Positions 55,372 to 64,000 of a stretch of DNA of 64,000 bases are shown in pieces (position 1 is the stretch's first letter; every line of letters begins with the position of its first letter). The translations under genes were made by a program, and so were the position numbers. Below the pieces are notes generated by a model. It searched no databases. It saw only the letters and a program-made list of their open reading frames with translations, and was not told the DNA's origin. Source of the DNA: Gautieria morchelliformis (lineage: Eukaryota > Basidiomycota > Agaricomycetes > Gomphales > Gomphaceae); the NCBI GenBank assembly GCA_015179125.1, contig WHVA01000008.1, positions 124,001-188,000 on the forward strand. Direction: 5' to 3'.

Positions 55372-56297
55372 AGGGCACGGGGGCAAAGTCGTCGGGGGTT
55401 TGACACACGTTAGTAACACACCGTGTTATAAACACGGTGTTTCAAACATGTGTTTCAAACTGTGGCTGATATGACTGTGATTACAAAGATTGTGAATTTT
55501 TTAGAATAGTATGTCTGGTACTTCAAAAACTCTAGGTGCACTGCCAGCTGCCTTCTTCATCACTGTTGGATCCTCTCCGACATTGACCAGTGGTGGCAAG
55601 GCCGGGTGCTCACTCAAATAGTCGCGAAGTTGCGTGACACCAATGTCGACCCCATCATCCACCTCTATATCCATGGCTTGCAGTCTCGCGTGCAGACTTT
55701 AGGTCAGAATTTTCCTCCTCCTCCTCCTCCTCATCTTCCCATAACCCATCATCCACCTCCTTGTTCTCAGCCACTTCATCTGATGTTCACCGTGCCGTCG
55801 ACACTTCCTATGGCTTCTACCCAAACACGAGAAAGACTCAGCGATAGCCAGAGATGAAGCTGCAGTTTGCGAAGGTACAGATCAAGCCTTTTAAGCTTGC
55901 TGTCACGGCACTCACAATCCATGGTGGGCGGGCAAGAGGACACATCTCGTGCAATTAGTGTAAATTGATACTAGAGCACATTCACTACTGACCAGGTGAA
56001 GCCTCCGGAAAGGGGCCGCTTACCAGGAAAGCGGCAAGGCCCAATCACCTGGAAAGGAAAAAGGGGTCGGAGGTCAGGGACAGACAACGGTCGCACACAA
56101 CTGCAAAGGGGGTCAAAGCTTGGAGGAGGTTTTGGGTAAGGAGACGGTAAATCTAAAAATACATAAGGCCGGGGTTGTCGGTCTTATGTAAGCTGTGTTT
56201 GAAACACCAGTTGCAAGACCACCGGGGTTAGTCACACGTTATAAACCGTGTGACTAACCCAAAGTTATAAACTCCGGACTTTGCCCCCATGCCCTAT
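55372..56297. mobile_element. 926-bp TIR DNA transposon (8-bp target duplication GCCCAACT)
   Basis: The left end AGGGCACGGGGGCAAAGTC and the right end, read inward, ATAGGGCATGGGGGCAAAGTC form about 19-bp inverted repeats. Exact GCCCAACT copies flank it (55364-55371 and 56298-56305). Subterminal ACACCGTGTTATAAACACGG-type and GTTAGTCACACGTTATAAAC-type palindromes lie inside both ends. Between 55503 and 55850 the minus strand codes for an acidic stretch ('DGLWEDEEEEEENSDLKSA') and 'LRDYLSEHPALPPLVNVGED', probably the tail of a former transposase. The 8-bp duplication fits hAT or KDZ-type elements; I cannot decide. Confidence 0.82.
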
Positions 56298-56305
56298 GCC
56301 CAACT

Positions 56306-57196
56306 GCGTTGCTGCGACTCGCACGGGCGTCACCAACTGAGCGAAAAATTCTTCTCCCATGTGTCACGTGACACGCAAGTTTCGTGCCCAACAGCACCAA
56401 ATAGTTCACGCCATAGAAATACCGCGCTTATGCCCGGGTCTCAAAGGCCGCTCGTTTTCCCCACCACCAACTCCTCCACCATTATTCACGGAGAGAGCTC
56501 TACCAGACCTCTGTCAATACTATCCTATGCTCCTGTGCTTATACTGGGTATAATGACTACTTTGCTCTGCTTGCTGCCGCCGACTGGCTCATCTATTAGC
56601 TCTGCCTGCCATCGCTCCTGGCTGTGCTGTGTCCCTGCTATGCTCTAGTCATCTCTGTGTCTGGCTCAGCTTTGGCTTATACATTCCACGTTCCGGAAAC
56701 TGTGAAGTCGCGTTTCGACCACGCGAAGCTCGCATGAGCAGCTGTGGCAATCCGCGGCGCCTTCGACAAAGAATACACATCCCAACTTTTCCTCTACATA
56801 CTCACATAGACCAATACGTATCTAACTAACAAATGATGAGTTTCTTTGAAGATCTTCCTATAGCTTTAGCACTTCTTTTTATTTCTTTATCTTATCTCCT
56901 AAATCCTCCCAAGCCCTGAACCTGCATTAATTACATCTCACCTCAATCAAATATGCCCTGGGATGTGGCCCACCGTAGCCACCATGCGGCATTATGTGTG
57001 ACTACTGTAACCCACTGTAGATACCACCCGCGGCTACGTGGTCCTATGGCACACTACAAAATTGGGCACGCACTACGGAGCACATTATAATAGGGGGGGA
57101 ACCTACACGCCTACAAGTCCTACGTAGGGTACATACCATTCCATAACATCCCCCATTTTTCCTGATGTATTGTAAATAACCGATAACCCACACTAG
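56306..57196. other. No recognisable gene
   Basis: It contains an open frame at 56289-56648 (plus) that begins inside the TIR element and has no known motif, a CT-rich patch, and a GTGTCACGTGACAC palindrome near 56360. It borders the 3' end of the NAT relic. Confidence 0.4.
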
Positions 57197-58250
57197 TTAC
57201 GGTGCAAGTGCTGCAGGATCTTTGATATTACGAACCTCGCTCTCGTCTAATGTTATGCCAAAGTCCTCCCTCAAGATGCGAACCCTGTCGCTTTCTGTCC
57301 CAAATTCCCTGATGGTCTGCAACTGCGCGCCAATTGTCCTCCGCACACTCCTGCCCGTCATTACAAGCCTGCCTAACGGCATCTCCCCTTGCGTGGCAGA
57401 TATACCCTCTACAATGAAGTGACGTACGGCAAAGACATTGTGCTCAAATAGCGCCACGGGATGTGCGCAAAGCCATTGGGAATACACGATCCAGTCACTA
57501 GTATACGTTTCCGTCTCGCCAAACATATACAGAGTTGTCCAGGCTGGTGTAATCCGCATCGGTATTGAACGACCCATTCACGAGAAGTCTCTGTCTCGCC
57601 AAAAGAAGAGTCCGGATGCATCCCTCGGATGAGGCGATGCTCTTCTGGTGGCGCAGAGCCTGAAATAATAGTCCCAGCCTCAAGAAGCATTGGGCGCACA
57701 ATCACGGTGCCGCCAAACCCTACATCAACTAGGCATGTCTGTTTGGAAGATGAGTCCTCCCCAACATTTCGTGCATTAGGTTCTGAGTGATCTTCTTCCA
57801 GCTGCACAAGCAGCACCATATACGAGAGAAATGTGAAATCTCTGGCCTCTTGCGACCATGGTGACTGATTAACAAGTCCAGAGCTTGCAAAGACCCTGCA
57901 CGAGACACTAGGTAAGCTTGACACGAGACAGACGCATGATTCACCTGTAGCCAAGGCCACGTAGCATCCCCAACAACAAGCCATTATGGCCACAACACCA
58001 CGAACAGCCCATGCGTTTCTCAACGAGCCGGGTGTAGACATATTGTGGACTCACGTCCACCCCGTGGTCGGCCGCACTAATTAAGCATATGCACTATACT
58101 CAACACTGACTGCAAAGCGTGACGCGTATCAATGGAGATGAGAATTCTCGAATGGGAGCGCAACTAGATGCAGTTGGACAAGTTGCTCAAGATTCCTAAG
58201 ATTGGGCTGAAGCGAGGATATATCGCCGTTGAAGTTGATCCTTCGTCCAA
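57197..58250 (-). pseudogene. Arylamine N-acetyltransferase (NAT) homologue, inactivated
   Basis: NATs move an acetyl group from acetyl-CoA to arylamines using a Cys-His-Asp triad. On the minus strand: 'DISSLQPNLRNLEQL' and 'LHLVALPFEN' (N-terminal NAT block, 58230-58150); 'LVEKR...WCCGHNGLLLGML' with the Cys region (about 58030-57975); 'FLSYMVLLV' where the catalytic His should be but Tyr is found; 'LVDVGFGG' with the catalytic Asp; 'HRLIRGM'; and, after a frameshift near 57575, 'TPAWTTLYMFGETETYTSDW' and the C-terminus, stop 57197-57199. One 50-nt intron (GTGAAT...CGTGCAG, about 57918-57967) keeps the frame; another at about 58086-58138 has AT instead of GT at its donor. The 5' end is cut near 58250 by GC-rich repeat. 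Host gene, not TE. Confidence 0.7.
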
Positions 58251-58345
58251 CCCAGCCCGCTTTGAGCCCACCAAATGGGCCGGGATTCTAAGTTGCGGAA
58301 GCCCAAGCCCTGGGCTTGATCTCGGGCTTTGCGGCACTTGAGTAT
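58240..58345. repeat. hAT-terminus-like GGGCTTGGGC-rich sequence
   Basis: GAGCCCACCAAATGGGCCGG, GGAAGCCCAAGCCCTGGGC and TTGATCTCGGGCTTTGC resemble the subterminal repeats of the hAT element at 7836-7960 and 18380-18535. It is probably the remnant of a hAT end that truncated the NAT gene. Confidence 0.4.
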
Positions 58346-58999
58346 GTGGTACATCTTTGCCTTGATTTGGACGGCAACTGTATATATATCAAGCAAACTT
58401 ATTTCTCTCAATTTCCCTCCTGCCCTGAAGCCGTATGTTGGGGATCACCAACAGCAGTCGACTGAAGCGCAGAATTACTGGAACAGAGAAGTCAATGCGG
58501 AGCCATCGTCGCATTCATCGGTCAAGCAAACTCGACCCTCAGAGAAAAAATAACTATGCTCCTGAGAGATGTGAGTGACGATGGGGACTCAGGCGAGGAT
58601 ACTCATCCATCCACTGCCACAATAGATCCCCAAAACCCATGGCTCAAGGAATATAACCTGAATCTTGACTTACCTAAGAAGTCAACCACCACCACCGAAA
58701 ATTTTCCCATGCTCTTCAAAACCTCAAAACTCGAAAAACCCAGGCTTCCCTCAGTCAACCTGACCCCAAACTCAGCACACAGTACCCAGATACCAGCATC
58801 CACGGACGGTACGCCAAAACCCAACCCCGATGGCAGGAGTCCCTAACAAGAAGGCCCTGCCCCTGCACGCGTCCCCGACACACCAGACACCAGGATGGCC
58901 GCAGCCTTTGCTCCAGGACACAGACTGTCAACAACCCTGGAAGTGAACTCGAGAGCGCGTCAAAGAAGCTCCCACTAACCCCAGAGGTCGCACACCAGT

Positions 59000-61900
59000 A
59001 CCTCCTGGCCAAGCGGCTTCACTAGTCATTAAGGTGGAGATCCAGACGACGGATACGGCGGAAGTCAAATCCGGACCCGCCCTTGTCGATTGCGGGGCCA
59101 CTGGTCAGTTTATAGACCGGGACTATGTGGAACGGAACCGACTGACCACGCGGAAGTTGCAACGTGCAATCCTGGTGTTCAATGTGGATGGAAGCCCCAA
59201 TGAGGCAGGGTCCATCACGGTGATAGTAGACACAATTCTCCGCTACGATGGGCACTCAGAACGCACTTCCTTTGCAGTCACCAGCCTGGGGAAGCAAGAC
59301 ATCATCCTCGGGTTCACCTGGCTTCAGGAGCACAACCCGGAGATCAATTGGCAGACTCGGAAGGTACTGATGAGTCGATGTCCAGCCAAGTGTCACATGT
59401 GCCGGTCGGAAGTGCGGAAGGAACGCCAGGAGCAGCGGAAGACCGAACGGCTCATACAGACATGTCGTTCTGGCCCCCATCCACTGCTTGCAGAAGAAGA
59501 CTCGGAAGCGGAATTTGAACCGGATCCCACTCCCAATTCCGATTCCGATTCCGATTCCGATTCTGATTCCGATTCCGATTCCGATTCCGACTCCGACGTC
59601 ATCCGACTCGCCCGGAAGACACTCTGGCGGAAGGGGAGCGCTTGCTGTACGTAAACCTTCCGCTGGAAGCGGAACACATCCGCGCCACCGGAAATATTTC
59701 GCAACGCCTTGCTGAAGCCTCCAAGACGCATGATAGAGCGGAGGCAGAAATTCTGGAGTACCTGCGGGAGTTCGAGGACGTCTTTTCCAAGGAGTCGTTT
59801 GATGCCCTGCCTCCACGGAAGCTGTGGGACCATGCCATCGAGTTGGAGCCTGGGTCAAAGCCCACCAACTGCAAAGTCTACCCGCTGTCACCCAAGGAGC
59901 AGGTAGAGCTCGATGCATTCCTTGCGGAAAACCTCCGTACAGGGAGGATCCGCCCCTCCAAGTCACCTATGGCATCTCCGGTATTCTTCATCAAGAAGAA
60001 GGACAGCTCGCTCAGACTTGTGCAGGATTACCGGGCCTTGAATGCGATCACGATCAAGAACCGATACCCCATTCCACTCATTTCCGAACTAATCACACAA
60101 CTCCGCGGGGCAAGGTACTTCACTAAGCTGGATGTCCGCTGGGGCTTCAATAATGTTCGGATCCGAGAGGGAAACGAATGGAAGGCCGCATTCCGCACCA
60201 ACCGGGGACTCTTTGAGCCACAGGTCATGTTCTTCGGCCTCACCAACAGTCCCGCCACATTCCAGACGATGATGAATGACATTTTCCGTGACATGATAGC
60301 AGAAGGGGTTGTCTGCGTCTACCTCGATGACATCCTCATCTTCACAAAAACAATGTCGGAACATCGGGAAGTCGTGCGGAGAGTGCTGGAATGGCTCCGG
60401 GAGTACAACCTGTGTCTCAAGCCAGAAAAGTGCGAATTTGAGCGGACGCGGATAGAGTACCTTGGGGTGATTGTGTCGGAAGGAAAGGTGGAAATGGACC
60501 CAGTCAAAGTTTCCGGTGTGTCGGATTGGCCTGTGCCACGGAACAAGAAGGAGGTCCAGTCCTTCATTGGGTTTGTCAATTTCTACCGGCGGTTCATCAA
60601 GGACTTCCCCTGCCACGTCCATGCCCTCTTCGACCTCACCAAGAAGGAGGTCGGATGGCGGTGGGGAGAGCCGGAACAGGCCTCCTTTGACAAACTCAAA
60701 GAGCTGATCACTTCTGCCCCGGTCCTGATCTTTCCCGATGACTCTCGCCCTTACCGAGTCGAGGCGGATTCTTCTGACACAGCTACCGGAGCGGTCTTGT
60801 CACAACAGTCACCGGAAGGTGGTGGGGGGTGGCATCCGATTGCCTTCTTCTCTAAGAGCCTTAGTCCAGTCGAGCGGAACTATGAGATCCACGAAAACGA
60901 GATGCTGGCAATCATCCAAGCGCTGGAGGAGTGGCAACACTTCCTTGAGGGTGCTCTATGCCCATTTGCGATCTGGACAGACCACAAGAACCTCGAGTAT
61001 TTCCGCACGTCTAAGAAGTTGAACTGACGACAAGCATGGTGGTCCCTACACCTGTCCCGGTTCGACTTCATGCTCCACCACCGGCCCGGCCGCACCATGG
61101 GCAAGCCCGATGCCCTATCCCGCCATGTGGATCATGGAAGCGGAAGTGGGGACAACGCGGATATGACACTGCTCCGCCCAAGTCTCTTTGCAATCCGTGC
61201 CTTAGAGGGAGTGACTGCAGTTGGGGTGGAAGCGGAAATGCTCCGGGACATCCGGAGGCAGTACCGTAATGGAGAGAAGGAGGAGTTGGTGGTGAAGGCA
61301 GTGGAGGAACTTCGGAAAGGGCACTCACGGTCTGTACGGGGAGCGGAATGGTCAGAACGTTATGGACTGCTCCACTTCAGAGGCAAGGTCTACATTCCAG
61401 GTGGGGCGGACCTCCGCTGCCGCATCATGTCCCAGCACCATGACACACAGGTCGCTGGGCATGCTGGCAGGTGGAAGACGCTGGAGTTAGTGGCTCGGAA
61501 TTACTGGTGGCCCCAGATGTCCCGCTACATTGGACAGTACGTAAAGACATGTGACCTTTGTCTCCGAACCAAAGCACAACGACATCCACCCGTAGGAGAA
61601 CTTCTTCTGCTCCCGATTCCTGAATCCCGCTGGGACACCATCAGTGTCGACTTCATCGTTGAACTCCCAGAGTCTCATGGCTACGACGCAATCATGAACG
61701 TCGTGGATTGGGTAAGCAAGGTGTCCCACTTCATTCCGATGCACACGACGATCAGAGCCCTCGGAGCGGCCCGCCTGTTCCTTGCACATGTCTGGAAGTT
61801 GCATGGGCTCCCGAAACAAGTTGTTTCCGACCGAGGTCCGCAGTTTGTCGTGGAACTGACTCGGGAGCTCTACCGCCTGCTCGGCATAAAGCTGGCTACC

Positions 61901-62764
61901 ACCACAGCATACCATCTGCAGGGTGACGGACAGACGGAACGGGTCAATCAGGGGTTGGAGCAATATCTCCGCCTCTTTGTCAATGAGAGGCAGGATGACT
62001 GGGATGAGTTACTTCCACTGGCGGAATTCCAATACAACAACCATGTACATTCCGCCACACAACAGACTCCCTTCATGCTTGACTCCGGGCGACACCCGTG
62101 GATGGGCTTCGAGCCACGCCAGGCTGACTCCCGACTCGAGACGGTCAATGAGCTCCGAGACCGCATGGACTCCACCCTTTCGGAAGCCAAGTCAGCCCTT
62201 GCAAAGGCCAAGGATGACATGGCAAGGTACTACAACCAACGCCGGGTTCCTGCCCAGAGTACCAAGTTGTAGACAAGGTGTACCTAGATGCAAGTGACAT
62301 CCGCACCACACGCCCTTCGCGGAAACTTGCCCACCGCTACCTTGGGCCCTTCACAGTGACGCGGAGGGTTGGACGGAATGCATACCGCCTCCAACTTCCG
62401 ATGTCCATGTCCCGCCTCCACCCCGTCTTCAACGTGGTGAAGTTACTCCCTATGCTTGAGGACCCAATTCCAGGTTGGAAGGCTCGTCCGCCACCTCCGC
62501 CGGAAATTGTAGATGGGGAAGAGCACTATGTGGTGGAACGGATCCTGGACAGCCGGTTTGTGCGAGGATGACTCCAATTCCTCGTGAAATGGGAAGGGTA
62601 TGGGTACGAGGAGAATTCGTGGGTCCCGGAGCCAGATGTTTCCGCTCCAGACAAACTCCATGAGTTCTATAGGACACACCCCGGTGCCCCTCGCCGAATC
62701 CGCTCACTGGCATTTCAATCCCTCGTGTCCCATGCTTCGAGGATGCAGCACGCTAGAGGGGGGG
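59000..62764 (+). pseudogene. Gypsy pol (protease, RT, RNase H, integrase, chromodomain)
   Basis: Domain order: retropepsin 'ALVDCGATGQFID' (about 59080); an Asp/Ser tract; reverse transcriptase with 'LVQDYRALNAITIKNRYPIP', 'FFGLTNSPATFQ' and 'VYLDDILIF' (60320); RNase H 'FFSKSLSPVERNYEIHENEM'; integrase with HHCC finger (H..H..CDLC) and catalytic 'ISVDFIVELP', 'VVSDRGPQF', 'GDGQTERVNQ'; and a C-terminal chromodomain 'LVKWEGYGYEENSWVPEPDV' (62585 on). Lesions: frameshifts near 59640 and 62250, and TGA at 61025-61027 and 62569-62571, both explainable as CGA-to-TGA. Most catalytic residues survive. The chromodomain usually guides integration to particular chromatin. Confidence 0.93.
59541..59596 (+). 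repeat. (GATTCC)n hexamer microsatellite in Gypsy pol
   Basis: Nine or ten GATTCC units code for Ser-Asp repeats between protease and reverse transcriptase. Similar TTCCGA-type sequence fills part of the LTRs of this family. Confidence 0.9.
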
Positions 62765-62767
62765 TGA

Positions 62768-63004
62768 TGTCAGGGGACACCCTGTTTTCCTTTTCCAGTT
62801 CCGACACCACACCCAGTTCCGACACCATTTCCGACTCCGCTTCCAGTTCCGATTCCATCTCCGCCTCCGCTTTCGGAAATGATTCCGCTCCTGGGAGAAC
62901 TTCCACCAGTTCTGTTTGCCTTGCCAGTTCCACTCCAATTTCCGACTTCCACTCTCGGAACAGTGTCGGAAATCAAGCGACTCGCATAATGGGTGGCATC
63001 AAGG
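62768..63004 (+). repeat. Gypsy 3' LTR, first 237 bp
   Basis: It starts TGTCAGGGGACACCC and matches the solo LTRs at 7394-7835 and 35581-36069. It is rich in TTCCGA/TTCCAG motifs and interrupted after GGGTGGCATCAAGG by the next LTR. Confidence 0.9.
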
Positions 63005-64000
63005 TGTCAAGATTGGTTTTTAGGTGTTAATATCGTGTATTAGTGAACACAGCGAATGCCCGAATAACCTGTGCGAATAGGTATGCCGTTCGGCGAATAG
63101 ATGAACCAATGAATGTTCACAAGGTAAGAGGGTTGCCCGAACGGGGCTCGCCCTATCTACAGTCGTAGCGAAATAGCCCGTGGCTCTTGACGATGTAACG
63201 TGCAAGGTCTCACGGAAGGGCTGTCTAAGTCTTGACAATCCCTTCACTGGCGAAGGTGCTCCTTCGGAGCCCTTCGCCAACAGCGCAGAAAATGGTTCAA
63301 AGGCTAAGGTAATGAAGATGAAATATGAGAACTCACCAGTGATGCCTAAGTCCTCTGCTGGTCGAAGATAGAAATCTCCAAGAGAAGGCTGAAGACGATG
63401 ATCACAGCGAGGTCAAATTCGCACAAGATAAATGACGTATGATAATTGAACTGGGGAATATACATGCGAATGTAAACTACGTATATCGAATGCTCATAAG
63501 GTACCAGCGAATAGGAAAGAGGCCGTCACAAGTCAGGGTTGGATAGGGGTGCGCAGTCATGATACAACATAGATGAAATAAACATACAATAGAATGTGAG
63601 AAGAGGGAGAACATGAAACGATGGAGAGTAAAGGTGGCGAAGGCACTTATGGACAAAACCATGTCTTGGGACCCGCATACATGCTACCCTGCACGGACTC
63701 TTGGTCTACTGGGTTGATTCCGCACGACCTATGGAAGAGACGTCCTGCGAACACACTTTGACCATACGAATGCCCAATGGGGTTGGATTAAGAAGACGAT
63801 GGTGTTAATGATGAACCATCATGCCGGGTGAATGGTATCGATCGTATTTGATGGTGTGCCTGCTGGCGATTGATGCGAGCAGCGAATAGCCGTTCGGCGA
63901 AATGCAAGGAAGGGTGAACAGAGGTGACATAGGGGAGGAGAGGTCGAGGTGGAGGGCGAAGCTGAGTGAACACTGAGGAGGAGTAGCAAAAGGGAAAATG
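63005..64000. mobile_element. LTR of the 41559/44741 family, running off the window
   Basis: It starts TGTCAAGATTGG after CAAGG (63000-63004, expected left duplication). It is collinear with the LTR at 41559-43136 minus its nested insertion. By that comparison only a few dozen bases at most are missing at the right. Whether this is a solo LTR or the left LTR of a complete element cannot be seen. Confidence 0.85.

Larger units (their letters stand above)
58430..63004 (+). mobile_element. Gypsy LTR retrotransposon, chromodomain type, 5'-truncated
   Basis: The internal pol region is followed by a polypurine tract (AGAGGGGGGG, about 62753-62764) and the 3' LTR (from 62768). No 5' LTR or clear gag with zinc knuckle is present upstream; a possible gag-pol linker (58430-58990) is Pro/Thr/Asn-rich and broken. 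The LTR is the same family as the solo LTRs at 7394 and 35581. The 3' LTR is cut at 63004 by another LTR. Confidence 0.85.

Noticed and set aside
59256-59966. 236-codon minus-strand open frame
   Set aside because: Antisense to the Gypsy protease and reverse transcriptase, which have clear motifs on the plus strand; its Gly/Ile and Ser/Glu repeats come from the hexamer array.

Overview
The window is about 64 kb of fungal nuclear DNA and is almost entirely transposable elements (TEs). I infer a basidiomycete, probably Agaricomycotina. The reasons are introns of 46-67 nt that splice cleanly, and transposase families typical of that group (hAT with BED finger, Helitrons, Copia and chromodomain Gypsy, MULE fused to a Ulp1-like protease). 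I see no rRNA, tRNA or CRISPR array. The host-type genes I can support are a broken arylamine N-acetyltransferase (NAT) relative near 57-58 kb and a possible small secreted protein near 53 kb.

Layout. 0-2.5 kb: a DDE transposase relic, a fold-back repeat and an unrecognised decayed coding patch. 2.9-6.9 kb: two near-identical 1,063-bp LTR-like elements in inverted orientation around a degenerate minisatellite and the tail of a Copia element. 7.4-18.5 kb: one hAT element (TIRs, near-perfect 8-bp target duplication) that has received a Gypsy solo LTR in its terminus and a 6.3-kb Copia element at an intron acceptor; the Copia carries a further 1-kb LTR-like insertion. 18.8-37.7 kb: four Helitrons abutting head to tail. 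The first (A) and last (D) encode RepHel proteins and the two middle ones (B, C) are non-autonomous minisatellite carriers; B and D each hold a solo LTR. 38.5-45.6 kb: a decayed MULE/Ulp1 gene on the minus strand, split by several solo LTRs, one of them nested in another. 45.7-51.1 kb: an accessory gene of unknown function (plus strand) convergent with a second, nearly complete MULE/Ulp1 gene (minus strand). 51.1-58.3 kb: the gene-poor segment most like host DNA, with a 926-bp TIR element and the NAT relic. 58.4-64 kb: a 5'-truncated chromodomain Gypsy element whose 3' LTR is cut by another LTR running off the window.

Most interesting: a 9-exon, 1,324-codon gene model that joins a Ulp1/C48-type protease domain, a cluster of SUMO-interaction-like motifs, a FAR1-like/MULE transposase core and a SWIM finger, broken only by two TGA codons. 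The same domain order survives in a diverged copy 6 kb away, and the unrelated hAT transposase also begins with a SUMO-interaction-like motif. Other notable points are the tandem Helitron array, a start codon split by an intron (AT^G) conserved between two diverged Helitrons, and an identical 12-bp palindrome (GGTCACGTGACC) in the upstream regions of two unrelated element types.

Many inactivating changes look like C-to-T (or G-to-A) transitions. This fits methylation-linked decay, but I could not test it statistically. Spliced models were assembled by eye from GT..AG signals and reading-frame continuity.
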